A DNA stretch of 64,000 bases, taken from Zhengitettix transpicula (taxonomy: Eukaryota > Arthropoda > Insecta > Orthoptera > Tetrigidae). Shown piece after piece: positions 10,683-23,209 of the stretch. The DNA is taken from positions 65,017,501 to 65,081,500 of the forward strand of contig CM073593.1 in NCBI GenBank assembly GCA_037074705.1, given 5' to 3'. The notes under the pieces were generated by a model. That model did no database searches. It saw only the letters and a program-made list of their open reading frames with translations, and had not been told where the DNA came from. Both the position numbers and the translations under genes were made by a program. Positions within the stretch are counted from its first letter, which is position 1. The number at the start of each line of letters is the position of its first letter.

Positions 10683-12729
10683 CGTGCTTTTTTTACGCTT
10701 TCCCCCTCCCACTCTGATTTTGTCATTCAATCGTAATTTCAATCTTTCTCTTTCATACTTTCAGTGTGCGTGTTATCACGAATCCGGGAGCATTTCGATA
10801 CCACTGCAGGTCATTATTTTTTATTTCCTATTTTTTTTTAAAAAAAACGAATTGAGTCCCCATAGACTATTTTAATTTTATTTATGTTCGATTGCTTCGG
10901 AATGGGCTAATTGGCAACCTTTCCCAAAGGTCACGAAGGCACAAAATGCAGCCAATTAATAATAAATTTTCAATTATTGAACATAAACAGACGTTTTGTG
11001 CAAAATGTTTTTTCCGTCCAGTAAACCAATCAAAAAATAGGTATTTTATGCATTCAAGTGTTGATAACCGTCACAGTTTTTATTTAAGATGAAACAATAT
11101 ATAGCTTTTTCAATTTTCATAGTTTAAGTCAATTCATACAGTTCTGGGTTACTTCATATAAGCATTTACACTCTGTTTAGTTTCTATTTTATTTGGAAGC
11201 TATGAAATGAAAAACACACGGTGTAGTTGTGGATGGGGAGATGAAGTATGAAAAAATCTTATGCTAAGATTCCAAATTGATATTCTACGAATAAGAATAT
11301 ATTTTTGCTTCAGATTTCCTTGCTAATTTCCTAGGAAAGGTTAATACGGAAGGAATAAATTCAGGCCCTGTCTTAAGAGTTTATCGAAGAAGTTTGCACA
11401 AATGAATTTCTTTCCCATTAAAAGTTCACCAACTTCCCCCAACCGTCGTCTATATTATATTATCTATACCTTTTATCGCTCAATCTATTTCATATTTCTG
11501 CAGATGAAGATTTTATCGCGTAGCTTTAATGGTGGAAGTGACGCTTAAAAGCCGCCAAAGTTTAAATCTTCAATCAATTCAAAATCAAACTGCAATCCAG
11601 TAACGGTTAAACACGACACGAACGTATCATAACATTATTATATAGGAGTAGAATACACACGAGTTACGTAAAATGAATTTATTTGCAGCGTTACAACTTG
11701 AGAATGGCTTTTAATTTTACAAGCACACCACGAAGAGGGAGGGAAACGGGGATTGCGAAACTCATTTAGTTGTTCGTCTCCCTTATCTGGTGGTACTAGA
11801 CTGGAATCAAATATATGTGTGTATGCCGTACGGGAACTCATTTCGTCTGTGATATGCCCAGCGGGAAGGCAAAAATCCCCATGAGCGGGCTCACTTAAAG
11901 TGCTCTTACCTCCAACTCAACAGGGAAAAAAAAACAATTACAGACAAATAAGTCTCTTGTACAGACAGATACTGCCTGATTATATTATAATTTGTTGTCC
12001 GTCCGCAGGTTCTTTGTTCATCTATCGGTTCGTAAAAATTTTCTTTATAATCGTGTACCGGCCATTTATAGGCGAGTTTTATTTCCTTAAATTTAAGTAA
12101 CGTGATACTGTGATAAAGAAAAGATGTTTAAATTATTCAATGTTAACAAAAATATACGGAATATTTTAATTCGAAATATAAGTAGCCAAATAACTGACAA
12201 AAAATTATTTGTTTGGTATTTATTAACACTCGTCTGTTATTTGGCTAACTATTATTTATTTTTCATTTTAATTATAAAATATTTTACTAAATTCAAGTTT
12301 ACTTTTAATTATACTTTGTAGCACTGTTTTATTTAATACGATTAATTTAAAACTTTTATCTAAAATTTTAAAACATCTTTATCGGTTCCTGCGCAATATT
12401 AGGCAGATAGAACACATTAGTTTGATGTCTCGGCATGTGACCGGTTCTGCTCTGGTGTGACTGAGATACAATACTACTGTCCGCGGCGTCTATAAGATTA
12501 CACCTAATCGCGAAGACTATCACAACTATAGTTGTCTAAATACGGTACGGAACCGTAAAATGTCCTGTAATTGTTGTGGAGGTATACAGGAAGATCACTG
12601 GAACACGAACCTTTTTCACGGGAACTTGATAGTGTAAAAACTATTCTAATACTGACTCAATTAAATATATTGTATTAAGTTCAGGATAGGCTGTATCTTA
12701 TACAACTTATATGTTATAAATTTACAGAG
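10683..12729. other. Stretch without recognised genes
   Basis: No gene was recognised. The block 12395-12640 is GC-richer, includes the short palindrome CAACTATAGTTG, and looks like part of an unclassified repeat. Frames at 10892, 11638, 11900 and 12124 are AT-driven and have no domains. Confidence 0.4.
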
Positions 12730-12897
12730 ATGATAATTACAGGATGTGATAAAATGACCTTGCTGCTGTCAGTATATCCCGTTCGTAAGAATAGAATGAA
12801 AGTTTTTAAGATTGATATTGCCCTTGATCCTAGAGGGAGTTCCCACCTGACGGCAATACTAATATCAATATTCTACGTTCTTTTACTCCGCAACTAA
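12730..12897 (+). repeat. Repeat with shared peptide, copy 1 of 2
   Basis: The frame 12730-12897 encodes 55 residues including TGCDKMTLLLSVYPVRKN and ends LLLRN before TAA. The copy at 63132-63291 encodes TGFDKYTLPLTTYPVCKN and ends LLLRF before TGA. The DNA is also similar (CCTTGC-GCTG then TATCCCGTT-GTAA). The shared frame and shared stop position suggest both derive from the 3' end of one transposon open frame. I do not recognise the family. Confidence 0.55.
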
Positions 12898-15800
12898 CAC
12901 ACCACGCTACTTCTCACAACCTATACTGTCCTTGAGAGCTTATAGTGCATATATTCATAATAAAAAAGATATATTTGTCATAGCTAGATAGACAAAATTA
13001 TTTTGCCGTATGCTGCTCTACAAGTGACTTGTATTGATTCTGTCGTAGAAGAAATTTCCCAGACTTGTCTGGTTATTCTTCTCAGCGTCTAACTTCTGAA
13101 CAGAGTAGGAAGGTTCTTAATTGTCTGAATATTTTACTATACGTCTCACGAGTTGTTTGTATCCGCGGTACTCCTCTTCATTTACGATGTGTCGTTTGGC
13201 CTATTATGTTGATTATTTTCACTTTTCCTCTCAACTTCGATTTCCTGCGGTTTTTTTTGTTTCAGTTCATCCACAACCTACCAGGCATCCTGATACTGTG
13301 CGACTCTAACGAAAGGACCTTCAGAACATTAACACATTAGCGAATACACCACATTACTTCTTTAAGCTTTCGTTGTCATTCTATTGGTTCTCCAGGAAAT
13401 TTCCAAAGTTGAAAATAAATCTTAAACGGGAAAGCTGAACGTCACTCCGAAAGATGTATTACAGGGGAGCAAGAATTTCTATTCTTAAAGAGACTGAAGA
13501 AACTTTATTAAGGAAAGTTTATATTGTATACACAAATACAATTCAACTGTCCAAAGTTTCGTATATTTTTAACGTGTGGTATAAACAATTTGAACACTAA
13601 CCAAGCGAATCACTTTAAGGTGCCTTACTCAGTCGTTACCATGATGTATGATACATTGTACTTGACCGTCTATTGAAGAATCAAGTTTTTACTTTTTTCT
13701 AAGTCTACGACTGTCGGATACTAGTGCAGGACTTAATGCCACAATGATACTAATTGAAAAACATTGTCGGGGCCTTGATTCGAAGCCATCGCTGTGCGTC
13801 GTTTCGCTAGGTTTAATTTTTGTGTGGGGTGGACTCAGATGCATTGATCATCAAACTGCAGCTTTTCCGCTAATTACGCTATTTCGTAACGAGTGGGTCC
13901 GTTGAAGTGCTGAGGCCCTGGGGAGGGTTGAGCTGGTCGATTGAGTACACTAGCCGTTCGTTGTACAGGACCACAGCCTTGTGCACACATGGCATACTTG
14001 CCTTATCAGTATGCAATTCAGTTTAGTCCTCCATCTATACATTCAAATAAGTATTTTTTTCTGGTCCGTGTTAATTTTCGAGGTGTTTGCCTTCTCCGGA
14101 TTTATGTAGGGGATAGGGAATATTGGATGTGGAATATTGGCGCATTTGCATTTATGGTGAATATTATAGGAGAAAATACACAGGACAACGATCTATTATG
14201 CATTAATTGTATCAGCATGGTATAAAGAAACCTATAATCCTTAAAAAAATCGTCGGCAAACAAATATCCTTTTAAAATTTATTATACTTCACATTACATT
14301 TCCAGCCTTATATTTTTATGTTACCCTGTTCACATCAACAGTGACTTTAAAGTAAGGGCAGCCAAAGTAGTTGATATCGACGCCGTATTTGTTGAATATT
14401 GCTTTAAGTATATGAAGCGCAGGCTCTTTTTTAAAAAATTGTGGATGTATATAAATATTACGTAAAATACTCAAAACTATGTGGTATTTACAACTTCGTA
14501 CATGGTAGATCTTCTCAGTCATATTTGTTTCATCCTAATCAAACAGAAAGAAGTTACATACGCCTGTTTGAGACAATTTAAGACCAAATCTTATTAATTT
14601 TGAACGAAATGCTAAGAATCATATAGCACCTCAATCACAAATATTATTAAATTGTTTATCTTGTATAAAAATTTTCAAATACAATCTTGATAAATTTATT
14701 GAATATGAACCGTAAAATATTTTATTTGTTTCCAACTGAAAATTTTTTAGGCATAATAAGAGATATTTTTAGGGATTCGGTAAAGATTCTCTGACCTAGA
14801 GAATGTCATTGGAAATTTCCTTTACGGCTTGAGATTCATTTCTACCCAATGATAGTATCCAAAAATAAAATAAATGAAGAAGTAAATACATCGATTTATT
14901 TTTCTATGCAGTAAGCAAATTTCTGAAATTTAATTCCTGCAAAGCTGGGTTGCTTTAATCAAGCGATTTAGTATTGTGACGTAATCTCTAACAAGTTTCA
15001 AACCAATTTTTCACTCAAGTAGTAATTTAGGAATATGTATACTTTTAAAATAATTGTTTCAGTTAAGTTCTTCTACACTGTAATATTTCACTTATTTTCT
15101 AAAATTATTTTAAATATGTTACGTTTTAAGAACTAGAATAAAAACTAGTAAAATTTCATATAGTTCTGCAGCGTAATGTTTTATATTTATTTAAACCAAT
15201 GGTTTATTCATTTTGCGGCCTCTTCAATCGCATTGAACATTTGTTTAAAAAACGGGAAGTTCATTTTTAATAAATTATTACGATGTGTATTGTCCTAACA
15301 TCACAGAGATTATTTAGCTTTTAATTTCAAATATGTTCACTGAAAAAGTAATCAAATTCAAGAGTTACAAGTAATCATTTCGATTGAACTTACTTAAAGA
15401 ATAATTTTTATAAATGCTGTTTTAATGTTTTTCTTAGCCTTTCTGTCACTTATACTTGGTACTGAGAATGAGTAAGCATTATGAGTCTGTACGGTGTCAT
15501 TTATCTCCACTACATTATGCAGTGCCCTAAGGAGGGTAAGTGGATCTCAACGACCACTCTGATCCTGGCAATATGAATCTCGCTGGTTTGACCCTTATCC
15601 TTACGTCATCTATTTTCTTGGAAGATTTAATGCAAAACGTGGAAGGGACAAATATCATTTTGAAAATTGTCGTAGGAACCTCAAGTAAATCAATATTAAG
15701 AAGATATCTCATTGTGTAAACCAGAGGTAATAACTGGTTTATTTTAGCTGAAGCGGTACCGGCAGTCACTCCAGTCGTCGGAATAGCGTGGGACAAGTAT

Positions 15801-16049
15801 CAAGAACCCAACCTCCTTAATTCAGTTTTAAACGATTTTCCCTCTATCCTACACGGCATTCGTCTAAAACTGCAGCTCAAGAGCCCTAGTTAACAACATA
15901 TATCTGAAATGTTTTCGAATATAAATAGTAACGCTATCACTATGATTATTGAATAAATATAAATTTAAAAAGTACTGTAATATTTTTGAATAAGTAGAAT
16001 TCGTATTTAATACCTCATTTTAAAAATGGGATACTGAGAATTAAATGGA
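12898..16049. other. Stretch without recognised genes
   Basis: Two overlapping frames at 13065-13340, a frame at 13941-14225, and minus frames at 14316-14522 and 15527-15796 have no recognisable domain. Positions 13740-13990 are GC-richer and contain a B-box-like GATTCGAAGCC near 13777 without an A-box upstream. Nothing else is supportable. Confidence 0.4.
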
Positions 16050-16481
16050 ATAATAAAATGTAAAACAATATAATATTCAAAATCAAATCATAAATTGCCA
16101 ACATTCTTGTAATTTATTAATAAAAGTAATTATGAATCAAAATTATCATCAAATGAAAATTACAAATTTATACCAAAAAATCGTTATTTTTAATTTAAAA
16201 AATTCAAAAGTTAAAAAATAATGGACTATAGTTAATTAAAATTAAGTATTATACTGAAAATTAATTATTATTTCTTAAAATTAAGTAAGGTTTATGAATA
16301 ATTAATTTTTAACTTTTTATATAATATTTATAAAAATATAATAAATTTTCGATATAAATTTGTAATTATAATACATTTAAGTACATAATTGCTTTGTGAT
16401 TCATAAAATTTATTATTAAATTAAAATAATGATGAAAATATAGTATTTGATTTTAAATGTGTCATTTTACATGTTATTATT
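16050..16481. repeat. Very AT-rich foldback repeat, about 430 bp
   Basis: The outer ends AATAATAAAATGTAAAA (left) and TTTTACATGTTATT (right) are inverted. Further inside, GAAAATTACAAATTTATA on the left faces a complementary TATAAATTTGTAATTATAA on the right, and GTTAAAAAATAA faces TTTTTAACTTTTT. The centre is near 16265. The arms are diverged and low in complexity, so part of the match is compositional, but the order of matching blocks is preserved along about 200 bases. It is probably an old MITE-like or foldback element. Confidence 0.55.
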
Positions 16482-17529
16482 GCTTAAATAATTTTAGATA
16501 GAAGAATATTGTTGTTTTTACTATTACATAAATTATTAAAATTTTAAAAAAATGTTATATGAATTTCTGATATGTAATTGATATTGTTTGTTCTTTACAT
16601 TACCAATATTTTTATTTATCATATTGTAGTATTGTAATATTTTGAGTGTGAAATAATTCGTGCGGTATGTGGACGATCGTACCTTCGTGATGTGTTCGTC
16701 GCGTGTTGTGGTGTAAATTCCTCGCATTACGATGTCTGTGAAGGGCCACTGCGTGAACTGCGTTGAAAGCTGCGACCGCGATGAGACAAAGCCACCGCAT
16801 AGTGACTGCTAAGGAGGCATCACGTGGAATCCACGGTGAAGCCAGGAAACCTCGCCGTGCTCTACTCTGCCCTACTCGGCACTGCTTGATATCCGATACA
16901 GCGAAGGATGCACTCCACCCACCTTCCGGAGAAACGCGAATATCACACGGACTTCCCCGAATGAGTCAGCTCCGTTTGCACGAGATAACAAACACTCGAT
17001 GGTTGCATAATCATAGGTAACGTTTTATCTACGATAAAAATCTAGAGGGAATAGAAAACATTTCTATTAAAAAAAAACGCAAAAATCTCGGACGTCACAA
17101 TATTTAATCCTGCGACCTATTAATAATTATATAAAGTATTTCAATTCATATTCTATATAACTTTAGAAAGTTTATTTCGCTTTGTATTCTAATAATTCAG
17201 TTTTATCAACTTTATCTACAAAATTTATTTCAACATTTGTAATATCTTAATTATGTAACTCCATATTTTTCATATGTAACAGCAAAAAATACAAGGAAAA
17301 CTTCTCTGAACAAATTCTTTCAATGTTTAAATGTTTTCGGCATTTTCCCTCATCACTTTCATATTGCAAAACATTTTTGTATAAAATTTATACACAAAAA
17401 TATTTTAACTCCGGTATAAAGTAATTATAATTTTAAAATTCAGAAACAAAGAGAGCTCAGACAAAGAGGCTATAAAATTGAATTAAAGGATCGCGATAGA
17501 AAAATAACTACCAGACCTTTCGTAGTGGT
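16482..17529. other. Stretch without recognised genes
   Basis: Positions 16690-17010 form a GC-richer block carrying an 85-codon plus frame (16763-17020) with no domain. The rest is AT-rich with nothing recognised. Confidence 0.35.
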
Positions 17530-17558
17530 GCTCTTACCATCTGAGCTACTTCTCTGTG
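17500..17558 (-). repeat. tRNA-derived SINE fragment, 5' half
   Basis: The minus strand reads AGAAGTAGCTCAGATGGTAA then GAGC, a perfect tRNA D-arm with GCTC pairing GAGC and a strong A-box (plus 17530-17549). It continues through CTACGAAAGGTC, where a B-box should follow, but instead reads TGGTAGTT and loses the match. The TAGCTCAGATGG A-box is shared with the units at 20803 and 20176, so these look like one SINE family. Confidence 0.55.
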
Positions 17559-18570
17559 TCCAGCTGTAAACATTGGATTTATCACGAGGTAAACAGCAGC
17601 ACATGCCAAGTGGTTCTTTTCCCGATACGTCGAGATTTTTCTATCCCGTTCCTTTATTTTAAAATTATTAAGTTTATGTATTGGTGACCGTCACGTATCT
17701 AAAACGTCATTATAAATTGTTCAAACAGTATTTCGGACTAAGATCGGAATGTATTGATTATCCCTGTTTGTAATTCCTGGAGAGTTGACCATTTCAGGTC
17801 ACATCGTCCGAAATATTTTTCGGAACTTGCTCCGATCTACCATGTCTTAGTCAGATTGAAGCTAATTTTAATATTAATAGCGACACATGATTTAAACTAA
17901 AAAAAATTCCGAGACACGTAGACAAACGACCAATTTCATGAAATACTGCTTGATTATCTTGACGAATCACGGTATGGAAGCCCCAATAATATTTCAGGTT
18001 AACTTTTTTCTAGATCCGCAAAAAAGTCCGATCTTTCTATTTTGTGTTTCAGAGGCTGTGTATTTTTTTTGTCACTTTCCATAAAAAGTTTCTTTCTTGT
18101 CTGAATTTTTTTGGTGGAATGGCCTTTGTACAAGCCGCAACATCTCTGTCATTGTAATGATCTATGCGTGAGGAAAAAGAATACCAAAAATTCCGTGATC
18201 TGAATTGCAAAATAGTCTATCACAATTAAGTATCAAAATATAAAAGCATAAAACATTTATAGAGAAACGATCTCATTTATTTTTATTAATCTCTAGATTT
18301 CTTCGTGATATACATGCGTAGATATACAATATACGAAATTTACTTCAGGGAAACCAAAACAGCGAGTCTCGATTTCACTGTGGATGTATTTTCCAAGAGA
18401 ACGTAAAAAAGAGATTGGACAGTACGAAAATAGCTCAATGAGTCTGGCACGAACGAAAATAAATTGATGTGCAGCCGACCTACCATCTGCCGATATGGAG
18501 AAGGGAGACGATTGTCAACCAGCTGCAGCCAAGGAGTAAAAACACACAGTATGGTACTGTAAATATAGTA
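17559..18570. other. Stretch without recognised genes
   Basis: Nothing was recognised. The small minus frame 18340-18585 ends inside the mariner flank and has no domain. Confidence 0.4.
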
Positions 18571-19070
18571 CGAGGGGTGGTTCAATAAGATGTCTCTCAG
18601 TTTTCACTCCTTATATAAGTTAGTTATGTGATAATTTTGAGTTTTAAACGATTCCTCAAACAATCTTCTCCAATCCACTGAAGTTACAATTAGCTAAGGC
18701 AACTGGTGACAGCACTTCACCCTCTTGCAAAATGACTGACAAAGACGTACAAATTCTGTGATTGAATTCTTAAACGCCCATTCGCATTCATGAAAGTCTG
18801 ATAATATGTATGGTGATGCAACAGTGGATTTCGACACTTTTCTCCGATGGATTCGTCGCTGTAACGAAGCTGAAGGCCAAACACTGTGAAAACGTCCCTG
18901 CGTCGATGGCTTAGGAAGCAAGGCCACGCTTTTTACTGCAGTGGAATACATTCCTTGTTAAAAGGTGGACAAAAACTGTATTGAAAAGTGAAAAATTAAT
19001 AATTTATGCTGGCTATATTTCATTTAATTTTATTGACAAATAAAAGAGAAAAATTACTGACGCACCCTCG
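18571..19070 (+). mobile_element. Internally deleted mariner transposon
   Basis: The 500-bp element starts CGAGGGGTGGTTCAATAAG and ends with the inverted complement CTGACGCACCCTCG. It is flanked on both sides by the TA target duplication (18569-18570 and 19071-19072). Inside, 18809-18886 encodes YGDATVDFDTFLRWIRRCNE, the second helix-turn-helix region of mariner transposase. Position 18925 onwards encodes FYCSGIHSLLK followed, after a one-base frameshift, by RWTK, the typical C-terminal FY-x-x-GI-x-x-L-x-x-RW signature. Full-length mariners are about 1.3 kb, so the catalytic DDD region between these ends has been lost. Several stop codons also break the N-terminal part. This is a dead, MITE-like derivative. 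It could be mobilised only by a transposase encoded elsewhere. Confidence 0.9.
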
Positions 19071-20175
19071 TAACAGTAGCATAAATGTATTCAGTTAGAC
19101 GAGAGAATAAATATGAAGTATTTATCAGTTTTCTCGTTGTTACTTTTAAAATATTCTATATGTTGCTCAAATCCCTTACTATGCAATTTAAGGGGAGTTA
19201 CCCTCATGTAGCCTGTTACTCAAAAAAAAAGTTGCAGCATAATCACATCATTAGCAAACGGGAAATAGCGGGGATTTTATATTCCAGTTCCACCAACTTG
19301 TATTGCAAATTCAACCATAGAAATACGTCCTTGTCACGTAAATGACGTCGACATATTAGGAAAACTAAAGAACCGTCCACACACAAGTCAGATTTGTAAT
19401 CTGAATACCTTGTCAGTGCAGACGGATCAAGTCTTTTGTGTGTAAATCGAAAAAAAATATTCGATCTACGCAAATCGGATATGACGATTTTTGCTTGGCG
19501 TATGTAGAGAAAGCACAGAGGAGCAGAAGTCGCAAGACCAGGTCGATCCAGAGCGATCCAGACGTCTACAGACCCCCGCAACCACAATCAGTTCAACTCA
19601 ACGATCTTAATATTCGTAGGAATTCTGAAGCCAATTAAAAACAGCCTAAATGTCTTTGGGTTTAAAAATCGTTTCAGTTTTCCGAATAAGGCTCTCCGTA
19701 ACATGCGTGGCTGCCCGACGGTCCATTGTCTCTGGCGCCCTCCTCACTGAAGGCGGACATGAGGCGATTTACGTAGCTAAGGGCAATAACTTCGGATTTA
19801 CGTGTAAGCTGCACGGGCGACAACTCGGGGCGAAGTGCATGCACGCACATGTGCAACATTAAACACCGTAATTAATTACCAGTTGTTCAAAGGGCAAGGG
19901 TTGACGTGAGAAGATTATACGCGTAAAAGGCTACACGCGTCGGAACTATATCTGCTTCCATAGCACCACTTATGGGCCCATTTATCACCTGGTGCCTGCC
20001 CTCAGGAAACGTACAGGGCAGCACGCAGTTGTCTGCATTACGTAAAACAAATGTCACCGCGTCGAGTCTTTGTTCTCACTCTAAATATACATTGGAAAAT
20101 GTGACATGGTAATAAATAAAATATTTATTACAGCTTGGTATTTTAATTCTAATATATTTCCGCACTACTAACATT
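19071..20175. other. Stretch without recognised genes
   Basis: Overlapping frames at 19085-19345 (plus), 19243-19587 (minus) and 19650-19862 are open by chance as far as I can tell. Positions 19690-20000 are GC-richer. Nothing functional was recognised. Confidence 0.4.
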
Positions 20176-20193
20176 GCACTATCATCTGAGCTA
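20176..20193 (-). repeat. A-box fragment of tRNA-derived SINE
   Basis: The minus strand reads TAGCTCAGATGATAGTGC, nearly the D-arm of the SINE family at 17.5 and 20.8 kb. No B-box follows. It abuts the 300-bp repeat copy at 20248, so it may belong to the edge of that insertion. Confidence 0.35.
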
Positions 20194-20247
20194 CCCTGTC
20201 GACCTCAGCTACGTATGAGGCTTCTAAATTTTACTTTGTTTACGATG

Positions 20248-20547
20248 TTGTTGCAACAGGCGTAGCTGAACGATAGAACCGATTGTATGTTCAAATAATT
20301 TATTTGTTTAAATATGCGTGGTTGCGGATAATTATGGTCAAATATTAATCCGAAAGCTACAGTAAAAGGACTAACGAATTTCAATAAAATTTTTAAATTG
20401 TCTAAATATTGCTTCCTTAAAATATTTTATTATTTCTTATAAAATTAACAGAGAGAAAATAATTGATTTTCAAATTAGATAATTTTTTATAGAGCAATAA
20501 AAAAATATTTAAATTTTGTTATTTATAATAATAAATTGTTTATTCTG
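20248..20547. repeat. Dispersed 300-bp repeat, copy 1 of 2
   Basis: The sequence begins TTGTTGCAACAG and runs to ATTGTTTATTC. It matches 23210-23523 in the same orientation along its whole length, at about 80 percent by eye. Strong blocks are ATAATTTATTTGTTTAAA, CCGAAAGCTACAGTAAAA and TTTTTAAATTGTCTAAATAT. There is no coding capacity and there are no TIRs. It is a non-autonomous repeat of unknown class. Confidence 0.85.
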
Positions 20548-20615
20548 AATCTGAGACTAAACTACAGTGACCACTTTATTTCGAGCCTTTTCTATGTTTT
20601 ATATTATTTCAGTTT

Positions 20616-20655
20616 CACAAAGCTTTCGAGCTTTTCTATAATCATTTCTGCTCAG
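20616..20655 (-). repeat. Weak hammerhead-like motif
   Basis: The minus strand runs from CTGAGCA to GCTCGAAAGCTTTGTG. The CGAAAGC half resembles the motif in the 57.8 kb foldback, but the CTGANGA half has its G8 position changed. This is a low-confidence relic. Confidence 0.2.
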
Positions 20656-20802
20656 AAGTTAATTAAATTAGACCTATAATAAATTCACAAGATTTCCTAA
20701 AAATTAGACCATGAAAGAATGTGAATAGGAAACTGTAGGTCAGCCTAAGATACAGGCGCATACAAAAAAATAGATAGAGAAAACTTTTACACAGCTGAGA
20801 TC

Positions 20803-20881
20803 TGCAGCGTAGCTCAGATGGTACAGTAATTAAGTACCAACTGCGGTCGCGGGTTCGATTCCCGTTTCTGTAGAGATTTTT
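20803..20881 (+). repeat. tRNA-like unit with Pol III terminator
   Basis: The A-box TAGCTCAGATGG (20810-20821) and a perfect B-box GGTTCGATTCC (20852-20862) sit at tRNA spacing. The acceptor TGCAGCG pairs with TTCTGTA (20866-20872) with one C-T mismatch and two wobbles. A T5 run at 20877-20881 follows at once, a good Pol III terminator. However, the D and anticodon arms are replaced by a different hairpin, TGGTAC facing GTACCA around a 9-base loop (20818-20838). No normal anticodon can be assigned. It is probably a tRNA-derived SINE head or tRNA pseudogene that could still be transcribed. Confidence 0.6.
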
Positions 20882-23209
20882 GTATCTTACTACAGATTCA
20901 TCATTATTTTGATCTGAGTTTTGGAACAAACTTTAATCAAACTAGATCTATAATCAATTAATAATATAGAAATTAACATCCCTTAAAAATAATAATACTA
21001 AAAACGACCTTCCTACTGACAAATTTAAAATAGTGAAACAAAAACGAAGTAAATTTAAATTTAAAAGTTCCATTATAAAAAGACAGCAATTCGCGTCGAA
21101 ACGTCCGGAACATTTAAATATAAATTTTCTCAGCTTTTTTGTTCCTCTATTTTGTGCTTGTTTGAACGAAGGTCGTTTTTATTATTGTAATACATTTGAA
21201 AAACTGTGAATAGTAAATTGTACGTTATCTTTAGATACACGAATATATTTAAAAGAACTATAGAAGACTTAACGGATCTGATGTTGACAGGAGTTCTGCC
21301 TTTTTTCTATCTTACTTAATGAATTCTAATTCTTTTAGAAGTGTATTTTGATCTGTTTTCTGCTGCAATAGTTTGTTTCGCCTTATTTTATAATATTTCG
21401 ATTCATAATAAAGATTAAGTCGTAAACCAATTTATCTACAGCTATATTTTGATATTACTCCTACATTTTGCGAATAACTCAAATTGTTTCTTTAAAAAAA
21501 TATGAATGATCCACACAGGTAATCAAATTACCAATCCTGAAAATGTAATCCATTTATCGGCTGTGTTGAAGGTCGACGTTGTACTGACGGAGCATTACTG
21601 AATTATTTCATAAAGGATTACGTAATAATAAAAGTCTCATTCTCTTCCTTCCTCGTGTATGCAGAAGGTTTTTTTTCCGCAACGTCTGCAGAAAATCTCA
21701 AACTTTTATATTAACTAACAATACAATACAGTTATTTCAAACCTTCGCTAGGCTTTTGAGATGGATTTCTTTGTTCTTTAGCAGTACCCGTGTTTATTTG
21801 TTCGAGACATTGTTTCATAATGAAATGTTATAAATAAAAATGTAAATGGCATTACGCAGTATATATTTAAAACACGAATAAGACCATTTTGTTGCTCCAA
21901 GAGTGTCATGTCAAAACAAAAGACTTCTTTTTGTAATTCCGGAAAGAAATTCTGTATTGAATAAATATTTTAACATCTTATTCGTTTCTTTACAACTGAG
22001 AGATGTTTTTTGGTTCCGCAAAGAAGGACAGAAAAGCTTTCTATTGAAGTAAATAGTTTTTGTAAATACTTTTTAGGAATAATAAATTCGTCTGTCGGAT
22101 TCAGAAACATTAATTTCGACTTTTACGAGAAAGGAAACGGCAGTAAAATTACTTTTGTAATATTTCAAGAACCCTTCCTTTTTTATTCAAGGTTGTTTAC
22201 ATTTTAAATAGATTGTAATAGAATAACTGCATTGTTTGTATCTGTGCGTTGGAGTTGGAGTTCGGGTAGACTCGGATTAACACGGAAAGCATACGACAGC
22301 GCTGTTGGTTTGTACACTCAAATACTGGTGTATTCAAAGGGCTAAGGATAATAATATTCAAAAAACACGTGATGGTGCAAATTTATTTAGATATAATCAA
22401 CCGTGAAGATTAAGTTAAAATCTGTGATGACAAATTTGAAAGACGGGATTACTAACATGCTTTACGTTTTTTGGAATAAATTATGAAATTTAAACGTTTA
22501 GTCTATAATAAACGCTATGTTATTTAATTGGATGTCCGTGTCTCTCTCTCACTCCCTCTCTCTGCATCATTCCTACCCCCATCCCACTCTTTTTACCTAT
22601 ATTTCTGTGAAAGAAACTTGAAAGTTTTGCGGTTGCAGACGATTACTGAAACTTTGTAAACGAACCGCGAACCCGGAAAATTATTAAATACACGCTCGGT
22701 TTTAAAGCCAGGATGGCCAGTAAGCGAGGTGGCCAAAGATACGGCACTTCCTGGCTTCACTACCTCTGAAGCCAAAGTTAGTCATGAGATAAAAAAAACA
22801 TTCCTACACCTCGTCCGAGGAAAAAATTAAGTTATGTCTACTTTCCACTAGTCGCTTAAATGACACGTAACTAACCACCGTGATTTGAGACAGTTATTCT
22901 TATCTTTAAACCCTTAATTAATAAAATTGTAATCTAGATCTTCCGAAAAAACATTAATTGTTAATGACTTTGAAATGGGTGGTAAATAATATATACTTAA
23001 CGTCATTTTTTATTAATAAGACAAATAAATTAACGGCCTTTATCAGGGATTTTATTCCACACATCGACGTTTCCGAATAATATAGTACTTCCGTCAGGAT
23101 GTTTTTTAATTTTTATTATGCCATATTTATGTAGTTAAATGACTGTTGATGTATTTTACAAGATTTTAAGAAAGAATAGTCTCAATTTTTTGAAAATTTA
23201 GATACCTTA
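20882..23209. other. Stretch without recognised genes
   Basis: A CT-rich patch lies at 22540-22570 and a GC-richer patch at 22650-22760. Small frames lack domains. Nothing else was recognised. Confidence 0.4.

Noticed and set aside
13065..13340. Overlapping plus-strand frames of 91 and 62 codons
   Set aside because: Two frames open over the same bases with no recognisable motif; most likely chance.
16763..17020. 85-codon plus frame in a GC-richer block
   Set aside because: No domain, no supported splice sites, and local GC explains the lack of stops.
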